A DNA stretch of 64,000 bases. Source: Mimachlamys varia. Its lineage: Eukaryota; Mollusca; Bivalvia; Pectinida; Pectinidae. The DNA lies in the NCBI GenBank assembly GCA_947623455.1, contig OX392527.1:50078401-50142400 (forward strand), in the 5' to 3' direction. The position numbers were made by a program, and so were the translations under genes. Shown here piece by piece: positions 37,301 to 52,300 of the stretch (position 1 is its first letter; each line of letters begins with the position of its first letter). Under the pieces are notes generated by a model. That model searched no databases and was not told the origin of the DNA. It worked only from the letters and a program-made list of their open reading frames with translations.

Positions 37301-40300
37301 ACATGCTACAGGTGACATAGATGTCTATAGTGATCACTTCTATGAATATTCATTAGTTTAAAGCTAAAATTGTATGGGCGACAAACTTATCTACCACTCT
37401 TAGATAATTAACTTTACTGTAAGGCTGGTAAATTTCCTTCAAACTCATTGGCTAGAAACAGCTTTGCTGACTCTAGTTATATGGTAAATCATTCACCCCT
37501 GAAGACACATTTGAACCTTTCCAATTCAAAGGTTGGAACAGTTCATTATGAAATTTCAGCGGTGAAGGAGTTAACTCGACCTTACAGAATTTCATACAGC
37601 ATTATACATGTATAAACATTACTATGGAGTGTTACCCCAAATAGCAAAAGCATAGATGTCCTTAAGATTTCTCAAGGATTTCATCTTCAAATAAATGTTG
37701 AAGTCTATATTAAGTCTGTCTCAATATTGATTTACTGGGAAAAAAAAGCAATCTGAGTTTGACCTTCCATGGTAACATTTCTGTAGAAAATAAGGTCAAG
37801 ATTTATAAGAAACCATCATTTTATGAAAATCAATCTCAATTAAGGTTAGTGAAATTATTTTTCAATGTTGGAAAGGTTTTTAATCATTCATAAAAGTGGC
37901 ATGACCACTCTGTCATGGGAAGGTATGAGAGAAAACTCAACCCATGGGGTGATATTTTTGACTGTCTGTCTACTTAAAGACTGGCTATGAGTATAGAACA
38001 GGACATTACGAGGCTTACATCCACTATTTTCAAACATACAAACATTACTACTGAAGTCTGATAATTCAGAGAACTATTGAATATTTTGAAACATGCACCT
38101 AGTAGTAATCCTAGCTAAACTTTTTATGCAAGACCAGAATGCTGAACTAAAACTGGATATGCTTGAGTGAAAAATTAACTTATCTGTCATTTTGATTGGA
38201 ACATAATTATTTTTCTTAACTTTACGTCTGAAGCACGGCAAAACCATTTTCGAGAAGCACAATATAAAATAATACACTGCAGGAAAACAAGCAGACAAAT
38301 AAACATTAAGACTTACTCATTTTTGCGTTTGTTGAGTTTGCCCGAGCGAGGCGAGATGACGGCCTGAGTGTCTGTGATGTCACCGTTGAGCTGCGAGTCG
38401 GCACGCAGGTACGACACGGACTGTGCCTTATTGGCGAGGATAGCATCTGTGGAACAAAATATAGGGATAACACACCTGGAAATATAGCTGTACACTCACC
38501 TGGAAAGACTTAAGGAAGATGTGAAAAACATCACGACTGACAGCATAGAAATTTCCACATGGCGAACAGCTAAGAGGTTGACTAAGTTGTCCACATGCGA
38601 TGATGTCAACTTTTACAGTATATAATTGCCAAATATCTCAAAGACCACCAAATTAAACAGGAGAGGAAAAAAAAAAAAAAAAAAAAAATAATGATCTGAA
38701 CATTAGAATCTGTGGTGATTGGTTTGATTCATCCCATTCTTTACTAGTTATAGAAGAAAGCTGAAAACTACTGACCTGAGCTGTCTACATGTTGGTGGAG
38801 AGTGGAGAGGTCGAGGGGCGGAATGAACGGCTTCCTGCTACTGGACGGAGAGTCATTGGGAGATCTGTTGGGAGAGCCACCATTGCGCCGTATCTCCGTG
38901 GCAGCCAGTTCCAGGAAGGCTACGCGAGGTTTGGGGATGCCACCGTTGACCAGTGCCACCTCCTGTGTGGTGGTGGCAGAAGCATTCTGAGTGGAGTTGT
39001 CTGGGATAGTTTCGATCACAACTTTAGCTCCGGTGTCCTGTAACAGCTGATCCACATCCTCGTCAAAGTTCACTTCCTCCATACTGGCGCGGTGCTTTCG
39101 CGTCGGCGAGCGTCTGTTGGCAGGCCCAGCAGGTCTCTTAAACTACAACAGATTTTAAAAGTCTGTTGCTAGCATAGTAAACAAGAGAACTGTAGATATC
39201 ATCTTGAGAACCTAAACAGAACCAATAAATATTCTAGCAAGAGAGGCCTAAGATTCACTTTCTTAGAGCTACCTTAACTTGAACTTTTTAACTAAAAGGG
39301 ATATAGTAGAAGGGAAGTAACTCTATGTAGTTTAATCCATGAATATTATTTTTCACTACATTTTTTCAAGAGACAGTTGAAATGATACTAGTAATTTGAA
39401 ATAATGTATATATATGTTCCAATAAAACATTAAATTAATTACTTGTATATTATTATATCCTCGTACATTTACAACCATATGGACTTTAATTATGTTTCAA
39501 AGTCACCACTTACGCTTGATAATGTTCCCGAGTTTCTTCTGCTCACAGTTTCAAAGTCATCTTCATTGTCCTGAGTGTCCCTAGATGACAAAAAAATTAG
39601 ATGTAAAAGAACTTTTGGATGGCAGTGTATATCCACAGTAAATCAACCTGTTTTATTTGTGATATAAGACACATATCGATTATATACATTGTATTTCTTA
39701 ACATTGTTCATATGGCCTATTCATTTTGATTTTAATAGATGATTTCCTTTATTCTCGTCATACTATGCATGCCTGAAATTCAAAATAATCGCTTTCTCCA
39801 AATAGATCTACATACAACACCTAGAAATGTCATTTGTAACATGTAGATTTACTACAGTGTTTTCTACCATAAATACCTCATTGCTGTGTCTCTGTTTTCT
39901 TTCCCATCGCCAGCTTCCTCACTGTCAGTATAGTTTGGTTTCTGATGATAAAAACAAACTACATATCAAAACGTTCCCTAATACCAAAATCTTTCAAGTG
40001 TCTTGATATATTCTTAATTTAATTTTAGTTCTGGAACTATTTTTACACTAGCAATTCCATTACCAAATCCGTTAAAGTAAGTCAGTATAAGAATGCGTCT
40101 CCTCAAGTTTTGAAATAGGCTAAGCATAAAGAATAACCTTAATAGATGAAACGGAATGTATTAATCAAGGAGATATACTACCTTACACAATTTACCAGTG
40201 ATTTTGTGTGAGTTATCTCCCTTATATATTTTTTGACTGAATCATAAACATTTATCAACTGAGAATAAGCTGAATTTTTTGTATACATTATAAATTATAT

Positions 40301-43300
40301 ATGCATGTTTTCATGTAGAAATTTCCATCGAAATTTTTTTCAAGTTTTTTAAGATAAATGTAATTTTTTCATTTTTTTTTTTTTAGAAATAAATGTCTAA
40401 CTAAAAGCTATCTCTATAATACAAAAGAGCTCCACACAGCCTCAAAAGTCACCTGCGTAATGATGATCCCCTTCTCCTCAAAGAAGCTAAAAGCAGACGA
40501 GCTGGGCCTCTGTTTTCCGACTTTGTTTGTGGCCGAACCCTCTGAAGGTCTGTCCTCAAACTGTTTGATCCTGTCCCGGACAGCAGGAACGGCATCATCA
40601 TCCATCCTACTGGAAAAGTATTTAGTTACATATCTAGTGTAAGATGTTTGGCTAAATTATTTACAGTTATATATGTTTCAGGCAGTACCGGTTAATTCCA
40701 TTTATCTCTGGAAGCCAAATTAACATACACAAAACTTTTCCAAACAGGATAAATAAGTCTAGTGTTACGAATCCTTTAAGGCAGTGTTCCCAAATGAATG
40801 TCAACACTGGAAAACAACTAAAAACTTGTCAAAGAAAAGCAGCTCCTATTGACCATAAAACACTAAGTGATCATAACTTGTCGTCAGTCCAACACTATAT
40901 GAACTGTCTAGACATGTTTTCATTGAACTTTTGTTTTTTCTCTAGTTACATTACATGTAGTTACTGTAGTAAGAAAAACAGAAAATGATCGTCCACCAAA
41001 AGGCCTTCAATAAATGAAATAAAAATAAATTTTTAAGTCCTCTGCTCTCCTCCATAATTGGCAACTAATCTTACAAAGTTTCATTCTGAAGCCAAGTAGC
41101 ATCGCCACGATAATTATAATTTCAGTCAGGTTCAATGACAACAGTTTATAAAAATATGATCTAATAAAGTTTCATTCTGAAGCCAACTGTTCATGAGAGC
41201 ACTGCCAAGATGAGTAAGTGTTTGGCGGAGGTAGTACCTACCTGTTACCACTGGAGTCCTCCTGGGTGTCCATCCCTATACCTCCCGTCTGTCCAATAGA
41301 AGTGTCCGTGGCCGTATCTACAACCATAAAAATAACGTAATGAATGTGTCTGACGTCTCCACAAACAATCCTACACGTTTATTACTATCTAAACAATAGA
41401 CAGACAATTACTGCAGGTCTATGTACGCCCGCTATGATAAATGTCATTCTGAGAAACGAGCAGAAAGTAGAGGAATCGGGAGATGTCGTAGAAATGCGAA
41501 GGCAGACTAGTAAATGGGAAAGATTGCCTGGCACACAAACGAAACATGCGTTTGACAAACCTATTTGCCGTAGCGTCTGTCGGGTGACAGCCATTGGGAA
41601 TAGCAAACAATTACATAGATTTATATGGTCAGCGTATCAGAAACTTGGTCACCCATATATAACACAAAGATAATAAGGAAATCTATTCTGGTGCCGATAT
41701 CTACTGCAGAGTTGACAGTTGTAGTATGACTAAGATGAAGTGGGTTCAACAGGCCTAAGTGGCCTGTATTGAAGCTGAACAGTAGTACAGTGGACTCCAT
41801 GTTTCTCTTAATGTCACATTTTTGTTAATATCATGTTTTTGTCTAATAAATGCAACATGATATAAAGAGGAGGGCAATGTATACGTCCTAATTTGGTGTT
41901 CCTGACCACATTTGGTGCCGTTGGCCACTACCAAGGGTAGAAGTTACAGGAGATTGAGATGCTTCCTTGGAGATATCAAACCTGGCTTGTTGTTGTCTCC
42001 AGGTTTGAAGATTTTGTGAGGGATGGAGATGTGTAGAAGTTGATAGTACAGGCCTCCTTACTAGCTTTAGCTAGAGGGAATTTCCCTTTGGTCAAATGGT
42101 AGGTTGTTCTACTAGAAACCAAAGGTCCCTAGTTGGAAACCTAATTGGGGGCAGATTAGTTTTTTTCATTTCTTCGTATTATAGAAGCATGTTTATTTGT
42201 TATTTAATCGCTTTGAAAACCTATTTGATTGACTGACAGGAAATTGACAAAGACGGTCTCTGAACACATACCTTCCTCTGTATTTGCCTCCCGTGGGAAT
42301 TCCAGACTGTCACGGACAAATGATCGGTCTTCCTCTTCCCCAAACAATGTGTTTGTGATGGTCTGTGTGATCACCTTTTCTACTGCCCTGAAATGTCAAG
42401 GTCAAAGTCACTCACTGTCCAAAATTCAAGACAAGGTCATTTACATATAGACCTGTATGTTTCTCTTCAGTATGATTTACTAAGCCATGTGCAGAAATTC
42501 GAATGTAGATTTTAATTCTATGAACATCCTTGGACTTCGTAATATAACAACATAAACCACAATTCTAATTCTAGTTTTAACGTAATTCTCATTAATATTC
42601 CAATACGACGAACATTCTTGAATTATTGTAATTACAATATAAGTCCCAAACTCTCAACATACTTACATTTAATGTAATTACAAGACAAATTCCAATACTA
42701 GCAACCTTGTTGTATTAAATGTATTCACAACGAAGATCCAAACACAATGAGAAGTCCAAAAAAAAATCCTTACACTATGAAGATCCTTACACTATGAAGA
42801 TCCTTACACTATGAAGATCCTTACACTATGAAGATCCTTACACTATGAATTTCCTCAATAAGGTAAATCCTAACACCATCGACATCCTGGTGTTTTAGGT
42901 AAATACAATTAAGATCCTATATTAGGAGACATCCTTGTGTCCTAATCTTAACAATAACTTATCAGAATCAACAAACAGTGGATGTATAGTAAACAACATG
43001 TTGACTTGTTTATCTACGATACAAACACTGATACAGGACATGATGTTATAACCCCAATCCTGTTGTAAATAGTAACGCTTACTTCCAGGTACTTATAGGA
43101 AGTGAAATTTAAACTTCAGTTTCACGTCCTGCTGATTCATCATTTCTTTAAGTGTTACATACATGTTGAATTGATGCCTGTACTTAATGGACATGCTTCG
43201 TATAATGAATAAGGAACTGATAAAGATACAGAAATAGAACATGTTATGTTACACCAATTAACATTAAGTATACTTACAAGGACACAACAAGAAACAGGAG

Positions 43301-46300
43301 ATAAATAGATAGCATGAGTGGAGACACAGAAGAGGGGGTGGAGAGAAAGAAAGAGGAATGTAGAAAGAAAGAGGAGTGAACAGACAGAAAGTTATCAGGA
43401 ATGAACAGAAGAGGGAGTGGAGAGAGAGAAAGAGGAATGGACAGCAAGAAAGAAGAGTGAACAGACAGAAAGAGATATATTTATCAGGAATGAGCAGATG
43501 AAGGAGTGGAAAGAAAGAAGGAGGAGTGGATATACAGAAGGAGGAGTGGCCATGGCTAGACAGAAGGAGGAGTGGATAGACAGAAAGAGACATAAGAAAT
43601 GAAGACCGATGGAAGAGGAATGGACAGACAGTAAGTAATACAGGAATGAAGACAGATGGAAAAGAAAGATAGGAAGAGAAGTGAAGGTACATGTATTAGA
43701 AGTAGTAGACAGATTAAACAGGTGTTCAAAAGAAGAATGGACAGACAGACAACTAGAAAAAAGTTGAGAAATAAAGTGGAATAAAGAAATGAAAAATTAA
43801 GATAGAGAAATTTTTTTTTGTAATATTAAAAGAAGAACAGATGGATAGGTTGAAAAATATCATTAATAATGTGAAAAAAGAGGAGTTTGATTATAAACAG
43901 ACAGAAGGAGAAAAAAAGAAACTGAAATGAAGAGACAGAAAAAAGATCAGAGGAATAGAGAAGTGGGGATACAGAAAAAGGAAATATAAAAGGATGACAA
44001 TTTTACTTACTCTGATGTCCTGGCTGAAGGGATAGGGGACTCTATCATACTGTATCCACCATCACTGTAACACAGAACAGATACAGCAGTCATCACCTGT
44101 ATACTAGGTCTATAACCCAACAGACACTGAGTTAATATAACTATGTGTACAACCCAACACCAACCAGGTACTGAGTTCACAACCCAAAGTAAGTCCAGTT
44201 TATAACTAACAATCCACCCTGAATCACCAATCATTCACTGCCAGTAGCTTACAACTGTTCGTTACTGTATAACAGTATAACCTACCTTCACCTATGTAAA
44301 TATATTTTGAAAAATAACAAAACATTGTGTTCATACACAACAACATGATAATCACTCATACTGCAGGTTCACCACCATAAAACATACTTTCACTTTGTCT
44401 CAGTCAGCACATAGAGCCGTAAAAAATGTACTACAAAGAACATTAGGATAGCTTGGTTTTGTTTCACCTTTAACCTGGACACCTTAACATGAATTATTTT
44501 GGTAGTTAAGCCTGTCTAACACCAAGATAAATGAGGAAATAAAATCTGTTCCATGTCTGCCTAATTAATAACGGTATGCAAGTCTTCTAACAAAATACGA
44601 ACATGGAAAACATGACAAGGTTACCTGTCCAGGATGAAAGGTGATGCACGTCCGGCCACGAGTTCGTCGTCGCTGAAGCGTGGGCTTACTGGCCGAAGGT
44701 TAGTTGAGGACGAGCCCTCGCTGTGGTCCCAGTCGTCGTGGTCCTGATAATGGGTACTGTCATAGTCCAGTTTAGACTGCAACACAACGAATACCAGTGT
44801 TAAACTATAGGCCACACTGGACTAACAAAACGCACACGTTAATACCAGTGTTAAACTATAGGACACACTGGCATAACACAAAGAATACCTCTATACCAGT
44901 GTTAAAATAAAGGACACACTGGACTAACACAACGATTACCTCTATACAGTGTTAAAGTATAGGCAACACTGAACTAACACAACGAATACCTCTATACCAG
45001 TGTTAAAGTATAGGCCACACTGGACTAACACAACGAATACCTCTATACCAGTGTTAAAGTACGGTAGGCCACACTGGCCTAACACAAAGCACACTTCTAT
45101 ACCCTTTTTCTATAAACTTTAGACTACACTGGCATAACTTAACACACACCTCTATACCAGTGTTTAACTACACGACCCTGGCATTAGGACACTGACATAA
45201 CATCACATACGACTGTTGCTATTTAACTAGTCTGTCTCTAAAAATACTGTATGAAAGTTAATGCGCAATACAGAACCAAGTCCAGCTCTACCCACCTACA
45301 GATTCCGACAAACACGACTATACCTTTTCTATAACCGAAATGGCATTATCAAATGATGTTCATAGCAAAACAGTTTATCACAATGCTGTTTTGTACAGTT
45401 GTCAGATTTTTGGCAACTGGTCAATTTGGTCTGTAAGACCAAAGCTTCAGAGAGTAAACGTGAACACTGCCTGCGTAGATACCGGTCCGCATGTCCAAAG
45501 TTTTTTTTTACAACATACAAAAATGTCCAAACTTTTTACAGCACTGTAACAATTACTCTTTCATATGTACTCTGTCCGTCAAGCTTGCGAGATAAATGCA
45601 AAACCATTCCTGTCCTATTTTCTTCTTTCATAATTTTAGGGTGAAACACCTATATGCTACTAGTTATTCTCGGATGATCATTAACAGAAATACTTATGTT
45701 ACAATAGTTTTTCCGAGACGAACAGACAAGCCAGAATGTGTTTTTTTTTGTGTAGATCCGAAGATAAAGATCCCAATGATATTCATAATTATATGAACAC
45801 ACAGTACATTCAACCTGCACCTTCTCTCAACTTCCTGTGTGAACCGTAACACACAAAGGTCAACGAGACCCTTCAACTTCCTTTTGTATAACACACAAAG
45901 TTCACAAAAGCTTAGTGTCAACGAGGATGCAAGGCATAAATAGTCATAAATCAGGAGTTCTAATGGTTGAAATTAACATCTAAATGAGTATTTTTCATTT
46001 CATTTAAACCCATCTTTATCAATGAATGAATTTTAGTCTGCAGCAGAATTTTAACTGTCAGTATGAAATTATTATTATGATGACATAGCAAAAATAGTAA
46101 CCAGAACAGATTGTATCACAGCCCTTAAATAGTTCACGATTTACACAGCCATGAAACATAAAATACATGCATGCCTTATGACACTGCCAACACAGACTTA
46201 TATATAGCAGCCTAGGGCTATTTCAAATACGGCACTGCAAAAAGTGATTTTGTATTCATTGAAAAATAAAATTGTAAAACTTCAAAGAAATAGGTAAATA

Positions 46301-49300
46301 AAAGCTGTAGAATTTTTTTTTTACAAAAACATGCTTATCTTACAACCATTTTGTTAAATTGAAAATTGAAAGTTAGATTTACTGTAGTCCTCTTGTATCA
46401 AAAAGGGCCATAGCCAATTTTCTTTATGTAGCCACCGTCAATTTGACAACTATGCTTTACTGGAGAGGAAGAGAATAGATACAAGGACAACCTGTATATC
46501 TATGGTAATTTTATACTGAATGAAGTCTGGCTTTTTTCTCCGTCACCTTACCAGGGACACTTCTCCCCTATCAGCATGTGTTGTTTTCCACATTGATTTG
46601 TATCAAATCTGAAGGAAGCCTATCAAGTTCCATCTATTTTTACTTGGCTCTAACAAAATCAGGAACAATATGTCCACCACTATGTGGAGTCCTGCCGCAG
46701 AAATGTCAAACAGGCCCGAGTTTTATAGCCAACAAGGCAATTTCTTCTAGCAGGTTCTAAACTAGAAAGGACAGCCCATATATAGCATCGGAAAATCCCA
46801 GCCAGGTACACATGTACCATGTATATTAAAGCAGTTTTTTTTCATGAACCTCATTACAGGTTTTTATGTAACTGTCGCAGCATGTTTCACCATACCTAGC
46901 ATCAAATATCTTTTTTTTTTATGAAACATCTGCAGGCTGGCCAGTGTTTATTTAACAGGTCTATATGTTGCTCATCCACAGGTTTATAAGACCAATAAAC
47001 AAAACACTTTGTTTCCGATAGCCTTTATTGACGTCACAGTATTGTCTGGAATGTCATGATCAGTATAAGCCATGATAGATGTCAACAGAACGAGACACTT
47101 CTATAGCATCGTGCCAAAAATATCTACGATTTTCCCAGATTTATTATGGTTTTGAGGCATGATGACGTCTTTTGATGAAATTGATGTTGTGGCGGCATTT
47201 TGTTAAATAAAGGCAGTGTAATTATTTCTGACAGTTCTATGCCACATTCTTTACAAATTACCCAGTGGAAAAATATAAAATGTTGTGGGAGGGTGTCCAA
47301 TTTCATTTCAGTAGCAAAATAATTGGCTTTAAGGAAAGTCATTGAAATGGAGTCTATACATAAAATGTATACATAAACATAAAATGTATACATAAAATGT
47401 ATACATAAAATGTATATATGCAACGATTTTTGGTACGTCACAAAATCTTTTTTTAAAGATATGCGTTAAAAGCATATAATTATATTAACATTCTTATGCA
47501 ACATTTTTAAATAAATGAAAATAGAAAGTTTCTGGTATAACACATTATGAAGAAAAAAACATCCTATGTAATTTTTGGTGATATTTCACAAACGAAAATT
47601 TTTTTTTAATCATATGGCACTTTAGTTTTTTAATAAGTTAAAAGTACTTACATATACAACGGGCCATAGGTATTGTTGTGTGTACATGAAGATGTGGTTT
47701 CCTCAGACTTCTATTATCACCAGGTTTTATCAGATATGTAAACTTGACCTTAAACGTTATCTGTCTATATCTACAGGGTATATGTTACCACAGTTCGGAC
47801 ATCTAAAGGGGTCCCGCGCGCAAATATGTACATGGCTTCATACATCTAAAAGTGCAGTTTGATCTAATTTTGTCTCGCAAACTCATTATCTAAATATAGA
47901 AACATCCTCTTCTATCAGTGGAGTATGGAAAATGATCCAGGTTTAATCAACCGTCAAGAAATTTTTTTGGGGGGGTAAATTGATTAAAAGTACATCATGA
48001 CATGATTTTAAACATTAACCAAGACTACTAATTACAGTGGAAAACACTTTATTAGAATTTATAATAAACTATGTACTATTCCATTTTATCTATGAATCAC
48101 TTTTATTTTCTTTATATATCAAATAGGTACATATAAATAAATATCTCACTTTAGAATTTAATCTATCTACAACATCAGCTAACCTGATAGAAGTACTACA
48201 GTTAATAAGAATTTTATGTATAGATAGCTGACTGAACAAACTCAGTGAAATAAATGATGCATACTAATTTAACCAACATAGTAAGGTGTATGTCCCTTAG
48301 GCCAAGCAAATTACATTAGAAATAGAGATTATTGCTAACAAATAAACTCCCCATCTCAGGTCAGGCGTGAGTGGGGAGGGTTGGTAGTGTTGTATCATTT
48401 GAATCAGAGTGCTGATTGGTCGGAATGGGTTAAAGTGTTTAACACTCGGTATCAGGGGGACAAATTGATCCGACTCCAATGGTTTAGCCAGAGTCCTTAA
48501 ACTATGTACTTTACCTCCAAACTGGTATAATTATGACTTGTCTAATCGAATAACATATTTATTTACCGGTATTGTTCCACCAGTATGTAAAAAGATGGAG
48601 AATGCTCAAGAACTAACAAAACTTCAGCAGATTTTTTTTTTTTTTATAACAGTTTTTATAGATCTTTAATTTCTTCTTTTTATAACAGTGCTTATAGATC
48701 TAGGTTACAAACGGACATTTCTTTCTTTTGTAACAGAGATTTAAACATGTACTGAGAGTAAAAGGATCATACTTTGTTTTTGATTCATTTCTTTACTAAG
48801 GATATAATATCCCACCTGAAAAATTGTGATACCCTGGTAATTAGATTATACTCATTGACTGAATAAAAGAACACTGTTAATTAGAAAGTGACTAATTAAG
48901 ACTGATAAAGTAATATAATAACTATACTTCTACCGTAACTATTGACTGATAATGACCAACAGCTTTGACCACTAACTAAATTCTGTACTTCACTAATCTG
49001 ACTAATAGTTACGACAAATGTTGCCTGGACTACTTCCACTATTGGACATCCCTTTCAGTTAAGTACCAATGCATAACCCTGGTCAATAAAACCCTATATA
49101 AACCGCCAGGCGTAAAAGTAATTAAGCTAGAGGCTCTGGGTTTCACTCCTAGCCTTGAGGTGGCATTGAAAAAATGATGACCTCTGTTACACAAATTTCA
49201 TTATCATACATGTTTTTCAATGACCTAAAATCTCATCCCAACTTATAATGATTTCCACATTATGGTTATAGTGTACCCAACCCAAAGATTATTTTTGTTT

Positions 49301-52300
49301 TGATGCATATGGGGGCTTTATAATGGCCACATATTTTCTCTAGAAAATTTTAGCTTTATTTCCCCAAAAAATCAATGCAAAGAATTTTATATTTCGACCA
49401 AACCATGCTTTTTGCATGTAACATTTCTTTCTGAAGTTACAAGTCACAGGCTCTAAGGAAAGCAGGTAACAAACTCACTGCCACCACACTTAACATATAA
49501 ATTATGCTGATGCTGCGAAACATTGTGTTAATTCTGCGCAACATTCATGTGTAATACTCGGTTAAATCCCATAACAAGTAATGTAACATACAGTTGTATT
49601 ACATAAGTGACCTTCCCATGCAGTGATAAGTCTAATTGTTTTGTCCGCCACACACACAAATGGCTTTGTGTATTTCCGGCGACCTTGCTCTGTGGCCTTT
49701 GCCAGACTTACAATGGATCGGAGTTAAGTATTCAGGTAATCAGTCAATTGTGTACCGTTATAATCAATAGGTGTCCTCTATAGGAAAAACCTGCTGGGTC
49801 TGGTACAGCTTTAAATAACCACTACGTAAATAAGCTGGGGAACGGCTCCTCAACGTACAGCATTAACACTTATACAGATTACAATCATTAAAGTGTCAGT
49901 TTTTTTCTATAATCACCAGGATAATATAAATGCATAATTAAATCAGTGTTTGAATTTTTTTTTTCTATCTGTACAGGAATGTCTAATTCCAGGGCCCTTT
50001 CTATCTGTACAGGAATGTCTAATTCCAGGGCCCTTTCTATCTGTACAGGAATGTCTAATTCCAGGGCCCTATGTATATATACAAGTAAGGCCAGCTGTGT
50101 TACAGATTATATAATATATACATTTTCATTTTTATACCATAATTTCACAAAATTTGATGCTGCATGACAGATGATAGGTAGCTACAGCCCACCTACATTT
50201 GTGGTTTCATTTGGCCATCATAATTTCTTTTAGAAATCATCTTTTATCTCTTTTTGCCATTAAAATCTCATATTCTTTTTGTTATTAAAATCTCATTTTT
50301 AAATGTCATGAAGGCATGAAAAATGAGACATCGGTATTGTTGGACATTGTTCTGCGTGTAGGTATCACACATCAGTGTCGAGACTGTCAATACCAAGCTC
50401 TGATCATGATCACCTTACAATTTAAGCTTCTTACTTTAAATAAGTAGACATTTTTTTTTTCTGTAAAAGAGATGAAAATCTTGTGAAAGTACAGACGGAA
50501 AACCTTGCGATGTGTTTCTAAGGTTTGACGGCAGCAGTGCTTTTAATATCGTATTTATATTCTGTAGATATTTACGTCAGCACATTTCGGTAAATACTCC
50601 AGTATGTAAACAAGGCTTTGAATGAGGCTACACTTGGACACCTGCCATTTATAGACCTGTGTGTATACCGACCTATGACCTATGTTATATACATCCAACG
50701 AAATGTCAAGAATGTCCAGGATTTAAACTTTTTCTAAAGTGCATGTTTAATACCCTTATTCGATCAAGCAAATGTGAGCACCCCTTAGTCCTTATAATAA
50801 CCTCAATATAATGATATTCGGTAAATATTTACTTTCAAGTATTCTGAATGCACCCCCTATTCCATAACTTTTTGGGTATTCTGAATGTAATCATACACAT
50901 ACATATTTCCGATGTCTGCTTAAAATATGAAACAGTTTCACACCCCAATTTTTTTTCCACTGACTGCCATACCATCATTTGAATACACAATGATGTTTAT
51001 TTATCAGTCTATAGATGAGAGAATGCCAAATACTTGCATGTTTTTGTTATAGAAATGAGTAAACAAATTTCGTACCAATCCCAGTAGGTAGTTAATTATA
51101 ATATTGTTTACCAAACAAACTACCCTGATAAAGGTAAGTAAACTAACTCTGCCTTTCGAACGTATAATCTGCATATGATACACCTAATTTAAAGCACCTT
51201 AAACTATCAAAGCATCCCGGACCTATTTATTGGCCAGCAATGATATATAGTTTACCGACCTACCATCAAGAACGTTCATTAACCGACATATATATTACCG
51301 GAGTTTCTGTACATCATCAAAGTAAAGCTATACGTTCTGTACAGATATCAAAGAGGCTAGCTGTACCTGTTAGGAGATAACTGTTAGTTGTTAATGTTTG
51401 TTTACAGCAGGGGTTATAATTGTTGCTAACATGCATCGTTATAAACATCAAAGATGATCAAGCAATAAATAAAGGAGGTGAAAGTGGCTGTTGTCAGCCT
51501 ACAAGATGGAGTATACTGACATTCATTGAGAATATAAAGAAAGCGTATAAAATAAACCATAAACTATAAGCTCAATCACATGCATTGTTAGAATACATTT
51601 GGACATCCATACTATATTTTCCATGTCCTATTTAAGGACATATTCTTCCTTAATTTCAATTTTACCTTCTTTACAAAAGAGTTCCAAATCATGAAACCTA
51701 CAAATAATCTTTTGTGCAGGGTGATTTGGACCTGGTGAATTAATGATGATATATATGTTAAAAGTTTCACAAGGAAGCATACACTACTAACACTTCTAAC
51801 TTGATCATTAAGTTAACTGCTGTGAATTAGAAGACTGACACACCAGTAAGAGCCTCACTGTTCATGAGTGTATATCTCACAATCACCAAGCAGGAGCATC
51901 AAAGATCACTATGTACCTTGACCTTGACAATATAGGATTTTGGGATCTAAAAATAGAGGGTCTCTCAACAGGAATATCTACGAAAGAGCGTTTACTTCAA
52001 AAGGACACTTGTCATTTGAAATTTCAAAATTTTCAATTCTGTGAAAATAAAGGTTTTGATGGACAGATGTTCAGACACCATGATTACTTTAGGGCACTCA
52101 AAGTAAGTTTCAAAGGGAGACAACTCGCAAATAATGTTTGAAGGGAGGTAAGTCTTACACAAATTGTAATTATAATGTATAAGGCAGCATACATCTTTAA
52201 ACTAATAATTTTGTTAACTAGCTAGACGAATGAATTCAATGAAGATGAAGACCACTTTCACCAAGTGAATCATAAGGAAGAGTCACAGTCTTTATTCTCA

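Noticed and set aside
38789..39043. Plus-strand frames opposite FAM13 exon 13
   Set aside because: Shadow of a GC-richer coding exon; no independent evidence.
43264..43692. 142-codon minus-strand frame rich in Ser, Phe and Leu
   Set aside because: Translation of a pyrimidine-rich low-complexity tract inside a FAM13 intron; no homology, no splice support.
51911..52141. 76-codon plus-strand frame beginning MYLDLDNIGF
   Set aside because: No recognisable family, no conserved context, inside a FAM13 intron; kept only as intron DNA.
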